Part shown: positions 55,001 through 63,498 of the stretch, piece after piece
How the letters are laid out: every line of letters begins with the position of its first letter
How positions within the stretch are numbered: position 1 is the stretch's first letter
The notes under the pieces: model-generated
What the model was told of the DNA's origin: nothing
Database searches by the model: none
Seen by the model: the letters and a program-made list of their open reading frames with translations, nothing else
Position numbers and translations under genes: made by a program
NCBI GenBank assembly: GCA_001898965.1
Contig: MKVW01000003.1
Coordinates: 219,006 to 283,005 of the forward strand
Reading direction: 5' to 3'
DNA length: 64,000 nucleotides
From: Rhizobiales bacterium 62-17
Lineage (GTDB): Bacteria > Pseudomonadota > Alphaproteobacteria > Rhizobiales > Beijerinckiaceae

Positions 55001-57812
55001 CGGAGGTGGCGGTGGCGTTCAATGTCGGTGGTGTCGAGGTGAAGGGTGTGTCCGGCGGCTTGTTGAAGGTGATCGTGTTCCCGGCGGCATTCACGGTCTG
55101 CGTCAGAGCCGCACTCGAACTGGTGTTGAAATTTGCATCGCCATTATAGGTCACAGTGACCGAGTGAGGACCCAAGGCCAGAGTGGATGTCGAGAACGTC
55201 GCCGACCCGCCGCTCAACGGCACGGTCACGGGCGCTCCCGAGGCGCCATTGAATGTCATGGTGCCGGTCGGTGTTCCTGTAGCGGGTGCAACAGCGGCTA
55301 CCGTTGCAGTGAATGTGACATTCTGGCCGAACGTGCTCGGATTGGTCGCGGAACTGATCGCCGAGGTTGTACCGCCCTTGTTGACGGTCTGCGTCAGGCC
55401 CGCGCTGGTGCTGGAATTGAAGTTGCTGTCCCCGGCATAGCTGGCGGTGATCGTGTGGCTGCCGCTGGTCAACGTCGATGATGTGAAGGTTGCTTGGCCG
55501 CTGCCGTTGATGGCGACGGGCGCTTGGTTCACGCCATCGACATTGAACGTGACATTGCCGGTCGGCGTTCCCGTGGCGGGCGCGACCGCGGTGACGGTTG
55601 CGGTGAACGTAACGCCCTGGCCGGATATGCTCGGATTGGTTCCGGAGGTAACCGCCGTGGTCGTGCCGCCTTTATTGACGGTCTGTGTGAGGCCGGCGCT
55701 GGTGCTGGCATTGAAACTGCTGTCGCCGGCATAGCTGGCCGTGATGGTATGGCTGCCACCGGCCAAAGTCGATGATGAGAAAGTCGCTTGGCCGCTGCCG
55801 TTCAACGCGACGGGCGCTTGGTTCACGCCATCGACATTGAAAGTGACGTTGCCTGTCGGCGTGCCGGTGGCGGGCGAGACCGCGGCAACGGTGGCGGTGA
55901 ACGTGACGTTCTGCCCGGACGTACTCGGATTGGTTCCGGACGTAACCGTCGTCGTCGTGCCGCCCTTGTTGACGGTCTGTGTCAGGCCGGGGCTGGTGCT
56001 GGTGTTGAAGCTGCTGTCGCCGGCATAGCTGGCCGTGATGGTGTGGCTGCCGCCGGCTAAGGTCGATGACGTGAAGGTTGCCTGGCCGCTGCCGTTGAGC
56101 GCGACGGGCGCCTGGTTCACGCCATCGACATTGAAGGTGACATTGCCGGTAGGTGTTCCAGTGGCGGGGGCAACCGCGGCGACGGTTGCGGTGAACGTCA
56201 CCGGTTGGCCGGATGTGCTCGGATTGGTTCCGGAAGAAACCGCGGTGGTCGTGCCGCCTTTGTTGACGGTTTGCGTGAGGCTGCCGCTGACGCTCGAACT
56301 GAAACTCGAGTCGCCGGTATAGCTGGCGGTGATCGTGTGGCTGCCACCGGCCAAGGTGGACGAAGTGAACGTCGCCTGGCCGCTGCCGTTGAGCGCGACG
56401 GTCGCCTGGTTCGCGCCGTCGACAGTGAAGGTGACATTGCCCGTCGGTGTGCCAGTGGCGGGGGCAACCGCGCTCACCGTCGCCGTGAACGTCACCGGTT
56501 GACCAAAGGTGCTTGGATTGGAGGAGGTCGCGACCGCTGTCGTGGTCGAACCCTGGGTCACCGTCAAACTGGCCGTGTTGGAGGTCGTGCCGTTGCCACC
56601 CTCGGTCGATCCGACAACGCCGGTCGTGTTGCTTTTCACTCCGACGGATGTCGCCTTCACGTTGACGCTTATCGTGCAGGACGCGGAAGCGGCGAGCGTT
56701 CCGCCACTCAGGCTGATCGATCCACTGCCGGCGGTGGCGCTCAGCGTGCCGCCGCAAGAACCCGATGCGCCATTCGGTGTGGCGACGATGAGGCCGGAGG
56801 GCAGGTTATTGCTGAAGGTGATTCCCGTCAGGCTTGCCGCCGCGTTTGGATTATTGATCGTGAAGCTCAACGATGTCGAGCCGCCTACGGGGATCGAGCC
56901 GGTGCCGAAGGCGATGGAGATCGTCGGTGGCGACGTCGGCGTTACATAGGTGTATCTGTCGGCGGCCGAGGTTGCCGAGGTGCTGCCGCCTGCGGTGACC
57001 GTGACATCGACGGTCCCCGCCGCCCCGGCGGGCGCGGTCGCGCTGATCTGGGTGGGGCTGACGACCGTGAAACCGGTCGCGTTGGTTGCGCCGAACCTGA
57101 CCGCGGTGACACCGACGAAATTCGTGCCGGTGATAACAACCGAAGTGCCGCCGCCGGTCGGGCCGGAGGTCGGAGAAATGCTCGTAACGGTTGGACCGTT
57201 GGTGCCAACGTTGGTGAACGAGATTGGATAGGCGGTGTCGATCTGGTTGAAATGACAGGCGCCCGCGGTGTTGTCGTTCGTCGATCCATAATACACATTC
57301 ATCGTCGTCGAGGATGAGGACCCGACGGCGAGGAGGGTGAAGTCGTAAAAGTTATAAAAATATCCGGGTGGCGCGCAGAGATTGCCGTTGTTGTTGCCGA
57401 AGCCGTTGGCGGCGTCGTTTTGCGGTGTAACCCTGAATTGCGCCCCCGATGCCGTCGTGATGACCTGGGGAGCCGATGTCGAGGATGAGTTCACGTAGGG
57501 TGAATTCATCGGGTAGAGCTGATTGCTGTCGCCCGAACTAACGCTGTACAAGCCGCTGAGAATGGCTGGTCCGCAGCTTGAAACATCAAGCCGCACGGTG
57601 CCGCCAACTGGAACCCCGGAGAAGTTGAGGCTGTTCTGGCAGGCGGCCTGCGCCAGCGAAGATCCGAACAAGCCGATGGTCAGCGTCAGAGCAATGGTGG
57701 CCGCGACGCGCCGAAGCGAGGCAGCCGATGACACTTTCCGCCCGGCGCACTGGTTTGCGCCGGACAAAATTGTCCGGAAAAGCGTCAAAGCAGCCCCCGC
57801 CACTAGCCCCAC
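52035..57812 (-). CDS. Giant repeat-rich autotransporter (type Va)
   Basis: 1,925 residues with a GTG start at 57812; a GTG at 57734 with GGCGGA upstream would give a normal-length signal peptide (about 30 residues ending SSLAQAA), while the long version has an extended one. A TIG/IPT domain lies at about 205-295. Five Ig-like Big_3 type units of 98 residues fill about 420-905, four 84-residue units (NTITFNKPADTPFTSPPP...) about 910-1248, and diverged units follow to about 1530. A C-terminal beta barrel (about 1640-1925) ends in GF. Such a passenger is likely a surface adhesin. Confidence 0.93.
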   Translation of the reverse strand: MGLVAGAALTLFRTILSGANQCAGRKVSSAASLRRVAATIALTLTIGLFGSSLAQAACQNSLNFSGVPVGGTVRLDVSSCGPAILSGLYSVSSGDSNQLYPMNSPYVNSSSTSAPQVITTASGAQFRVTPQNDAANGFGNNNGNLCAPPGYFYNFYDFTLLAVGSSSSTTMNVYYGSTNDNTAGACHFNQIDTAYPISFTNVGTNGPTVTSISPTSGPTGGGTSVVITGTNFVGVTAVRFGATNATGFTVVSPTQISATAPAGAAGTVDVTVTAGGSTSATSAADRYTYVTPTSPPTISIAFGTGSIPVGGSTSLSFTINNPNAAASLTGITFSNNLPSGLIVATPNGASGSCGGTLSATAGSGSISLSGGTLAASASCTISVNVKATSVGVKSNTTGVVGSTEGGNGTTSNTASLTVTQGSTTTAVATSSNPSTFGQPVTFTATVSAVAPATGTPTGNVTFTVDGANQATVALNGSGQATFTSSTLAGGSHTITASYTGDSSFSSSVSGSLTQTVNKGGTTTAVSSGTNPSTSGQPVTFTATVAAVAPATGTPTGNVTFNVDGVNQAPVALNGSGQATFTSSTLAGGSHTITASYAGDSSFNTSTSPGLTQTVNKGGTTTTVTSGTNPSTSGQNVTFTATVAAVSPATGTPTGNVTFNVDGVNQAPVALNGSGQATFSSSTLAGGSHTITASYAGDSSFNASTSAGLTQTVNKGGTTTAVTSGTNPSISGQGVTFTATVTAVAPATGTPTGNVTFNVDGVNQAPVAINGSGQATFTSSTLTSGSHTITASYAGDSNFNSSTSAGLTQTVNKGGTTSAISSATNPSTFGQNVTFTATVAAVAPATGTPTGTMTFNGASGAPVTVPLSGGSATFSTSTLALGPHSVTVTYNGDANFNTSSSAALTQTVNAAGNTITFNKPPDTPFTSTPPTLNATATSGVAPTYASNSGPVCTVTSAGVITFISAGVCSITASQGATGNYAAATPVTQTFNVTAGVNTITFNKPADTPFTSPPPVLNATATSGVAPTYTSNSGPVCTVTSAGAITFVSAGVCSITASQGATGNYGAATPVTQTFNVTAGVNTITFNKPADTAFTSPPPTLNATATSGVAPTYTSNSGPVCTVTSAGAITFVSAGVCSITASQGATGNYGAATPVTQTFNVTAGVNTITFNKPADTPFTSPPPTLNATATSGVTPTYASNSAPVCTVTSAGAITFVAAGTCSITASQGATGNYAAATPVTQTFNVTAGVNTIAFTTSPPASPMVAGTYTPTASATSNLPVALTIDPSSAAVCAIAGGVVSFNNVGTCTINANQPGNANYAAATQVQQSFVIAVGTVSIALTATPNFVVFGSPLTMTATITIPGAGPGAAPITGTVAFKDGAATLGSSPVSGGVATFVTSSLATGAHKLQATYSGNGAYASVTTAVVTITVSPPSPVASSFSVAVPYLSPGFAIDLAAHTTGVVTSYVLASAPTKGTAVLSGSTVTYVPARGYSGPDSFTYKATGPGGTSAAATVSIGVAARPDPSQDPSVAGLVNAQVASAQRMAQSQMSNVERRLDQLHEDEQEPISMGMSFAATEPQLGRDQQALQELRRLWTNDPDPTRGGVGRTGTGRDGLGGQNRRYLSSFDDNPRKTSSSSAGSSRFNIWTAGNVTWGSQNYTTLGGGVFQTGNRFATSGVTIGIDTRLFDGFKAGVAFGYGGDSTRVGFDGTHNQARFFSATAYGSLKLMPQTFLDVLLGYGRGSFTSTRFSTPGGVYLGGSRSADVFYGSLSLTYEQKWGALKLASYGRLGATLMNFGAYSEYGSDIWALSYGAMKSNNLTGVIGARLSYTFETDYGRLSPQVRVEYRHAFGGGYNQILNYADQPGGQMYAVSGLSQATNAVNASLGLKFEDDYLLAIGIEYQIGMALGIGNQGGLQAGGLRFSLKQGF
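54066..55084 (-). repeat. Four near-identical 252-bp repeats within the autotransporter gene
   Basis: The CTTGTTGAAGG-like repeat landmark recurs at 54303, 54555, 54807 and 55059, exactly 252 bases apart, encoding 84 residues each. A diverged unit continues to about 53810. Confidence 0.9.
55087..56560 (-). repeat. Five 294-bp repeats within the autotransporter gene
   Basis: The TTGACGGT landmark lies at 55381, 55675, 55969 and 56263, exactly 294 bases apart, encoding 98 residues each; diverged end units lie at both edges. Confidence 0.9.
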
Positions 57813-57931
57813 ATGAAATCGGTCGCCGAAGAGCGTCCGTAAAACACGCGTTAACGAAGTTGATCATGGCCGTGTGACAACGGCAATTCGGGAATGGGAA
57901 ATTAACGCCTTATTTCAACGATTAAGTCCCA

Positions 57932-57951
57932 TAGTTGCAATCGTGCAACTA
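57932..57951. promoter_or_regulatory. 20-bp dyad upstream of the autotransporter gene
   Basis: TAGTTGC-AATCGT-GCAACTA, perfect seven-base arms, 120 bases before the autotransporter start. The size resembles LuxR-type or other dimer operators. Confidence 0.5.
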
Positions 57952-58092
57952 GCTTATCTGCGCATCGTATTGCGATCTAAGATTTTCCGGCGTTGGTTAT
58001 TTCGGCGCTTTGCGGGAAAGCTGAATCCCTGGAATCGCTTGCTTGGGTTTCTACACGTTCAGATTCAGATTGAGGTTCGCGGGCGCAAAGAA

Positions 58093-58117
58093 AAAGGCGC
58101 GGACTGGCCGCGCCTTT
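58093..58117 (-). terminator. Rho-independent terminator after bamE
   Basis: On the minus strand AAAGGCGCGG-CCAGT-CCGCGCCTTT is followed by TTCTTTG. Ten perfect pairs, 24 bases past the bamE stop. Confidence 0.9.
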
Positions 58118-58140
58118 GAAGGATTAGGCTTCGGCAGATC

Positions 58141-58590
58141 TTAGCTGAAGCGCAGCAGGTTCTGCATCATGTTACGCAGGAACGACGATTCTGCGCCTGC
58201 CGTCGGGGTGGTGCGGGTGTTGAAATCGATGATCTGGCCGTCTTCCAAGCCATAGTTGGCGATGCGCTGGACGCGCTTGTTCTTGTCGAAATAGACCGCG
58301 AAAATGCGCTGGTCGGTGACCTTCTGCTGCATGAAGGCGACCGGCCGCTCGACCTTCTGGCTGATGTAGTACCAGGCGTCGCCACCGATGGTGGAGGTGG
58401 TGGAGGGGGTGCCGAGCAACACCAGGGTCTGTTCAGCCGAGCTGCCCATCTTCACCTGGTTCATGGTGTTTTCGTTGATCACGTAGCCGCGGTAGACGTC
58501 GCCGTCATACCCGAGGCAGCCGCCAAGCGACACCGCGAGGGCCGCTGCCAGCGCCAGGCCTACCGATCTTGTCCCGACCTTGAACTTCAT
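58141..58590 (-). CDS. bamE: Outer membrane protein assembly factor BamE lipoprotein
   Basis: 149 residues from ATG 58590. Lipoprotein signal with lipobox LGGC (about residues 22-25 region of VSLGGC), then the SmpA/OmlA fold: YRGYVINENTMNQVKMGSSAEQTLVLLGTPSTTSTIGGDAWYYIS and ending IDFNTRTTPT. Helps the BAM complex insert outer membrane barrels such as the autotransporter next door. Divergent from the UQCC chaperone gene, as in other Rhizobiales. Confidence 0.92.
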   Translation of the reverse strand: MKFKVGTRSVGLALAAALAVSLGGCLGYDGDVYRGYVINENTMNQVKMGSSAEQTLVLLGTPSTTSTIGGDAWYYISQKVERPVAFMQQKVTDQRIFAVYFDKNKRVQRIANYGLEDGQIIDFNTRTTPTAGAESSFLRNMMQNLLRFS

Positions 58591-58797
58591 TTTCTCAATC
58601 CCCTCTGCGCCCGCCGATCCGCCGCCGGAGCGCGCGCAACTGCCGCATCTGCGTGATTTTTCTTGCATCAGCGACCGGCGATGCCTAACCCCCGGAGGCG
58701 CTAAATGCAAGAAATGCATTTACCTTGATATCGACTTGGCGCCCGGAGTTTGGCGAGGCCAAATCCCGAAACGCACCGGTGCAGACAGAAAAAGCCC

Positions 58798-59343
58798 ATG
58801 GCATTCAGCTTGTTCCGCCGCTCCCGCAACCGGCCAGTGATCGAACGCCTTCAGGGCGAGATCATGGCGGCTTCGCGTCAGCCGGCGTTTTTCCTCGATT
58901 ATGGGATCTACGACACGGTGGCGGGCCGTTTTGAGCTGCTCGCTCTACATACCGGGCTCGCCGTTTGGCGGATCGAGACCTTACCGGCGCCCGGGCCGGA
59001 TCTGGCGCAGGATCTCACCGATGCCGTGTTCCATAATATAGACACGGCCTTGCGTGAGATTGGCATCGGCGATGCTTCCATGTCGAAACGAATGAAATCC
59101 ATGGCCCAGGGCTATCTCGGGCGCACCTTGGCCTATCGGGAAGCGCTGCAAGGCGGCGATACGGCGGCGCTGGCCCTGGCTTTGGCCCGCAACGTCTATG
59201 GCGACGAGGGGCGGGCAGGGGATTCCGCCTGCCTGCGCCTGGCGCGCTATACCCAGCGCCTCAATGCCGCCTATAGCGGGCTCGACATGGACCGGGCATG
59301 GTCGTCGCCGCTTCCGGTGGTCGACGCCGCCACGGTGACCTGA
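58798..59343 (+). CDS. Ubiquinol-cytochrome c chaperone family protein
   Basis: 181 residues from ATG 58798. The FFLDYGIYDTVAGRFELLALH, MSKRMKSMAQGYLGRTLAYREAL and LARNVYGDE segments match the UQCC1/CBP3 domain. Eukaryotic relatives aid cytochrome b assembly into complex III; a similar role in the bacterial membrane is inferred. First gene of the run toward plsX. Confidence 0.88.
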   Translation: MAFSLFRRSRNRPVIERLQGEIMAASRQPAFFLDYGIYDTVAGRFELLALHTGLAVWRIETLPAPGPDLAQDLTDAVFHNIDTALREIGIGDASMSKRMKSMAQGYLGRTLAYREALQGGDTAALALALARNVYGDEGRAGDSACLRLARYTQRLNAAYSGLDMDRAWSSPLPVVDAATVT

Positions 59344-59384
59344 TTTCCTCTCTCTGATCCTGATCGCATTTTTTGGGGACTCCC

Positions 59385-59981
59385 ATGACCAAGGACACCC
59401 ACACCGCGCCGGCTTTTTCCCGTCCGACGCTCGTGACCGATCTGTTGCGCGATACCACGCGCCGTTTCGACATCGAGGCCGATGCGGCCGAACGGGCGGC
59501 GCTGGCCGCGCTCAATGGGCTAGAAGACATCGCCAGCCTCAAGGCATCCTTCCAGGCGGTGAAGGCCGGCAAATTCATCCGCATCACCGGCGAGCTCAAG
59601 AGCCGGTTGACCCAGCAGTGCGTCGTCACCCTCGATCCATTCGAGAGCGAGATTTCCGAGGATATCGACGCCCGCTTTTTCGAGGAGCCGACAGGGCCGG
59701 CGATGCGCGCTGCCAAGGCGGCCAAGAAGGGCGAGAAGGACGAACGACGGGCCGCGCCCGCCGCCGAGCCGATGTCCATGGACGAGGACGAAGGGGAAGC
59801 GATCGTCGACGGCAAGATCGATCTGGGGGCGCTGGCGGCGGAGTTCCTGACCCTGGCGCTCGACCCCTATCCGCGCAAACCTGGGGTGAGTTTCGAGGCG
59901 ATCACCGAGGACGATGAGGAGGAATCACCGTTTTCCGTCCTCGGTGGGCTCAAGAACGGGCCGAATGGAAAAAAACCGTAA
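59385..59981 (+). CDS. DUF177/YceD-family protein
   Basis: 198 residues from ATG 59385. Pattern QCVVTLDPFESEISEDIDARF after GKFIRITGELKSRL, then an acidic tail with DGKIDLGALAAEFLTLALDPYPRKPGV. YceD relatives are linked to 23S rRNA accumulation; in most bacteria the gene precedes rpmF or plsX, as here. Confidence 0.9.
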   Translation: MTKDTHTAPAFSRPTLVTDLLRDTTRRFDIEADAAERAALAALNGLEDIASLKASFQAVKAGKFIRITGELKSRLTQQCVVTLDPFESEISEDIDARFFEEPTGPAMRAAKAAKKGEKDERRAAPAAEPMSMDEDEGEAIVDGKIDLGALAAEFLTLALDPYPRKPGVSFEAITEDDEEESPFSVLGGLKNGPNGKKP

Positions 59982-60096
59982 GATTTCTTGTCGATGCGCG
60001 GATCGCTTCGGGATTGCCTTCCCGATGCAAACGGCTATTGTCCGCGCCTGAATTTGGCCCGCCGGTTTGGTCGTGCAGGGCGGGAGCGTTTACTGG

Positions 60097-61191
60097 ATGG
60101 CGAAACCGGTCAGGATTTCTCTGGACGGTATGGGTGGCGATCACGGACCCTCTGTCGTCGTCGAAGGCGCGGCTTTGGCGCATGAGCGCCGACCTGATAC
60201 CGAATTCCTCATTTATGGCGACGAAGCGCAGATCGCGCCGCTGCTCGCCAAGCAGCCGAAACTGGCCGCCCATACGAAGCTGGTCCACTCGGCGGTGGCC
60301 GTGCGGATGGATGACAAGCCAAGCCAGGCGCTGCGCCGCGGCCGGCGCGTCTCTTCCATGTGGATGGCGATCGACGCGGTGAAGCGCGGCGAGGCGGATG
60401 TCGCCGTCTCGGCTGGCAATACCGGCGCGCTGATGGCGATGGCGAAAGTCTGCCTGCACACGATGGCGCAGATCGATCGCCCGGCGCTGGCGGCGCTGTG
60501 GCCGACGGTGCGCGGCGAATCGGTGGTGCTCGATCTCGGCGCCTCGATCGGTGCCGATGCGCAGCATCTCGTCGATCTCGCGGTGATGGGCGCGGCGATG
60601 GCGCGCATCGTGCTCGACATCGAGAAGCCGACCGTCGGCTTGCTCAATGTCGGTGTCGAGGAAATCAAGGGCATCGAAGAGGTCAAGGCGGCTAACCGCA
60701 TTTTGCGCACCGTCGACCTGCCGCATCTGAGCTATCACGGTTTCGTCGAAGGCGACGACTTGGGCGCCGGCACCACCGACGTGGTGGTGACCGAGGGTTT
60801 TACCGGTAATATCGCGCTCAAGACTGCCGAAGGCACGGCACGGCAGATCGCGCGCTATCTGCGCGAGGCGATGGGCGCGAGCCTGATGTCGAAGATCGGC
60901 TATCTGTTCGCCCGTCACGCCTTCTCGGCGCTGCGCGAGAAAATGGATCCGCGGCGCGTCAATGGCGGTGTCTTCCTCGGTCTCGATGGATTGGTCATCA
61001 AGAGCCATGGCTCCACGGATGGATTGGGCTACTGCGGCGCCGTCGAAATCGCTTATGACGTCGTGCGTCATGATTTGATGAGCCGCATTCGCGATCTCGT
61101 TTCGCTGTCGCAGGATCTGCGCACCGCCGAAACGCGGTCAGCGGTTGCTGAAACTGAAGCGCCCGTCGCCAGCGACGACGCAACTCTTTAG
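60097..61191 (+). CDS. plsX: Phosphate acyltransferase PlsX
   Basis: 364 residues. [57 protein letters not shown] and the ending [18 protein letters not shown] are diagnostic. Makes acyl-phosphate from acyl-ACP for phospholipid synthesis. ATG 60097 follows GGGAG; a GTG/ATG earlier in frame is less likely. Paired with fabH. Confidence 0.96.
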   Translation: MAKPVRISLDGMGGDHGPSVVVEGAALAHERRPDTEFLIYGDEAQIAPLLAKQPKLAAHTKLVHSAVAVRMDDKPSQALRRGRRVSSMWMAIDAVKRGEADVAVSAGNTGALMAMAKVCLHTMAQIDRPALAALWPTVRGESVVLDLGASIGADAQHLVDLAVMGAAMARIVLDIEKPTVGLLNVGVEEIKGIEEVKAANRILRTVDLPHLSYHGFVEGDDLGAGTTDVVVTEGFTGNIALKTAEGTARQIARYLREAMGASLMSKIGYLFARHAFSALREKMDPRRVNGGVFLGLDGLVIKSHGSTDGLGYCGAVEIAYDVVRHDLMSRIRDLVSLSQDLRTAETRSAVAETEAPVASDDATL

Positions 61192-61200
61192 TCGGATAAA

Positions 61201-62193
61201 ATGGTCGAAACTTCGCACAAAACTTGGCGTTCCGTTGTCGAAGGCATTGGTGCCTTCCTGCCCGAGCGCGTGATGACAAACGCTGATCTGGAGAAGATCG
61301 TCGATACGACGAGCGATTGGATCGTGCAGCGCACAGGCATCCACGAGCGGCATATGGCGGCTGACGGCGAGACCACGTCGGTATTGGCGACCAAGGCCGC
61401 GCACAAGGCGATGATGGCGGCCGGCTGCACGGCCGATGATATCGATCTCGTCGTTGTCGCGACGTCGACGCCCGATTACACGTTTCCCGCGACGGCAACG
61501 CAGGTGCAAGCCGCGCTCGGCATCACGCGTGGCGCCGCGTTCGATCTGCAGGCCGTGTGTTCGGGTTTCGTCTATGCGGTCAGCGTCGCCGACAAATTCC
61601 TGACCACTGGTGCGAGCGAACGCGCGCTCGTCATCGGCGCGGAAACGTTTTCGCGTCTGCTCGATTGGAACGATCGCACCACCTGCGTGCTCTTTGGCGA
61701 CGGCGCGGGTGCTATCGTGCTGGGTCGTCAGCAGGGCGGCGGCACGACGGAAGATCGCGGCGTCTTGACCTCGCATCTGCGCTCGGACGGCCGGCATCGT
61801 GCGAAGCTTTATGTCGACGGTGGGCCTTCATCGACGGGCACGGTCGGTCATTTGCGGATGGCGGGTCGCGAAGTTTTCCGTCATGCGGTCGGCATGGTGG
61901 CCGACGTGATGGACGATGCGTTCAAAGCGACGGGTCTCACCGCCGAGCAACTCAACTGGTTCGTGCCGCATCAGGCCAATGAGAGAATCATCGACGCTTC
62001 GGCCGACAAGATGGGCATTGCGCGCGAGAAGATCATCAAGACGGTTTCTCTGCACGGCAACACCTCCGCTGCCTCCATTCCGCTGGCGCTGAATGCTGGG
62101 GTGAGCGATGGACGCATCAAGCCCGGTGACCTGGTTATGATCGAGGCCATGGGTGGCGGCTTTACCTGGGGTTCCGCCATAATTCGCTGGTAA
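61201..62193 (+). CDS. fabH: Beta-ketoacyl-ACP synthase III
   Basis: 330 residues. Cys in [11 protein letters not shown], His in [11 protein letters not shown] and Asn in [12 protein letters not shown] form the triad, and the ending [18 protein letters not shown] is typical. It starts fatty acid chains from acetyl-CoA and malonyl-ACP. Nine bases after plsX, so an operon. Confidence 0.97.
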   Translation: MVETSHKTWRSVVEGIGAFLPERVMTNADLEKIVDTTSDWIVQRTGIHERHMAADGETTSVLATKAAHKAMMAAGCTADDIDLVVVATSTPDYTFPATATQVQAALGITRGAAFDLQAVCSGFVYAVSVADKFLTTGASERALVIGAETFSRLLDWNDRTTCVLFGDGAGAIVLGRQQGGGTTEDRGVLTSHLRSDGRHRAKLYVDGGPSSTGTVGHLRMAGREVFRHAVGMVADVMDDAFKATGLTAEQLNWFVPHQANERIIDASADKMGIAREKIIKTVSLHGNTSAASIPLALNAGVSDGRIKPGDLVMIEAMGGGFTWGSAIIRW

Positions 62194-62294
62194 GTCACTG
62201 TATACATTTTCAGTTTGGATGTTACGCTCTTGACATTGGGGTGATTCTTTTAGAGACCGTAGTTTGTTTTTGATAAATTTTTTTGGATGTTTCG

Positions 62295-62627
62295 ATGACC
62301 AACAGCAATGGAAAGAGCCCGACCAATATTACCCGGGCCGATCTCGCCGAAGCTGTCTATCGGCGTGTCGGACTTTCTCGGGTGGAGTCGGCTGAGCTGG
62401 TGGAACTCGTGATCAATGAGATTTGCGACGAGCTGGTGCGCGGCAACAATGTGAAGTTGTCGTCCTTCGGTTCGTTCCTCGTACGCTCGAAAGGCCAGCG
62501 GATCGGCCGCAATCCAAAGACGGGTGTCGAAGTTCCAATCACGCCGCGGCAGGTGATGGTGTTCAAGCCGTCGAATATCCTGAAGGCGCGCGTCAACGGC
62601 GAGACCGTCGCGGACGAGGAAGAATAA
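62295..62627 (+). CDS. ihfA: Integration host factor alpha subunit
   Basis: 110 residues. [50 protein letters not shown] and [27 protein letters not shown] show the HU/IHF fold with the DNA-intercalating Pro. Binds and bends DNA as a heterodimer with IhfB. Start ATG 62295. Confidence 0.95.
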   Translation: MTNSNGKSPTNITRADLAEAVYRRVGLSRVESAELVELVINEICDELVRGNNVKLSSFGSFLVRSKGQRIGRNPKTGVEVPITPRQVMVFKPSNILKARVNGETVADEEE

Positions 62628-62642
62628 AACGGTATACCGTTT
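62627..62642. promoter_or_regulatory. 16-bp perfect palindrome at the ihfA stop
   Basis: AAACGGTA directly followed by TACCGTTT, starting on the last base of the TAA stop and 86 bases before merR. May be an operator. Confidence 0.4.
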
Positions 62643-62727
62643 GCGGCGACTTGAGTTGCAAACTGTCGCGAATCGTCTTCGCGCGTTAAACTGACGGCCT
62701 CGTTTTCCGACGCGACGGGTTTCGGCG

Positions 62728-63237
62728 ATGGACAAACAGGCGGACGCATTTCGAACCATCAGCGAGGCGGCGGATACGCTCGGATTGCCGCAGCATGTTC
62801 TGCGCTTCTGGGAGACGCGTTTTCCGCAGATCAAGCCGCTGAAGCGCGGCGGCGGCCGGCGCTATTATAGGCCCGACGACGTGCTGCTACTGGCGGCCAT
62901 TCAACGGCTGCTCTACGACGACGGCTATACGATCAAGGGCGTCCAGCGGATTTTGAAGGAGCAGGGCGCCAAGGCGGTGATCGCGTTGGGCCAGCAAGAA
63001 GGCGGCGCCAGGGAAGGGCATATCCCACAGGCCATGCCGGCTCCCGTGGGACGGGTGCACCCTGACATTCTCGACGATGATGATGACGCGGACGAGCCAC
63101 AGGCCTATCTGCCGCCTCCCCAGGCGCCACAGCCTGCTCGGCCAGCCGGCCCGCCGGGGGCTTCGCTTCAGGATCTTCGGGCGCTGCTGACCGTGATCGA
63201 CGGCTGTATCGGCGTTCTGGAAGCGGCTGAGGGCTAG
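62728..63237 (+). CDS. MerR-family regulator
   Basis: 169 residues. [73 protein letters not shown] is the MerR winged helix. A long Pro/Asp-rich linker and a short C-terminal helix ([23 protein letters not shown]) follow. This MerR is conserved after ihfA in Rhizobiales; its effector is not known. No metal-binding Cys set is seen. Confidence 0.92.
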   Translation: MDKQADAFRTISEAADTLGLPQHVLRFWETRFPQIKPLKRGGGRRYYRPDDVLLLAAIQRLLYDDGYTIKGVQRILKEQGAKAVIALGQQEGGAREGHIPQAMPAPVGRVHPDILDDDDDADEPQAYLPPPQAPQPARPAGPPGASLQDLRALLTVIDGCIGVLEAAEG

Positions 63238-63250
63238 GCTCCTTGTTTTG

Positions 63251-63277
63251 AAGCGGTTTCTTTACGCGAAACCGCTT
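63251..63277. terminator. Ten-pair hairpin after merR
   Basis: AAGCGGTTTC, seven-base loop, GAAACCGCTT. Only a short T stretch follows. It separates merR from the tRNA gene. Confidence 0.55.
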
Positions 63278-63361
63278 TGGAGACTTCGACCAACACATAT
63301 TGTTGGGATCGTCCGTCTCGCTGTTGCGACCGCCCAACCCTTTGTCTATAGGTGGCGCCGT

Positions 63362-63439
63362 CGGAGTGTAGCGCAGCCTGGTTAGCGCACCTGTCTGGGG
63401 GACAGGGGGTCGTGGGTTCGAATCCCGCCACTCCGACCA
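63362..63439 (+). tRNA. tRNA-Pro (anticodon GGG)
   Basis: Cloverleaf folds fully: acceptor CGGAGTG/CACTCCG, D arm GCGC/GCGC, anticodon stem CCTGT/ACAGG with loop CTGGGGG (anticodon GGG), T arm GTGGG/CCCGC with TTCGAAT, encoded CCA at 63437-63439. It reads the CCC codon (and CCU by wobble). Confidence 0.97.
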
Positions 63440-63498
63440 CTTACCCCCTTAAATCGTCGCCTCTCTCGTTGCGCCTCTGGAGCAACTTCGACTGGCTT

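Larger units (their letters stand above)
57813..58140. other. Gene-free region upstream of the autotransporter
   Basis: AT-rich, without a credible gene (the 81-codon frame starting at 57874 runs into the bamE terminator stem). Holds the 57932-57951 dyad and the bamE terminator. Confidence 0.6.

Noticed and set aside
54066..56560. Regular repeats as a possible CRISPR array
   Set aside because: Periods of 252 and 294 bases keep one reading frame and encode Ig-like domains; no short repeat/spacer pattern.
56205..57317. Long plus-strand frames across the autotransporter
   Set aside because: Repeat-driven shadows of the minus-strand gene with biased composition and no domain.
57874..58119. 81-codon frame upstream of the autotransporter
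   Set aside because: GTG start, no clear ribosome site, and its end lies inside the bamE terminator stem.
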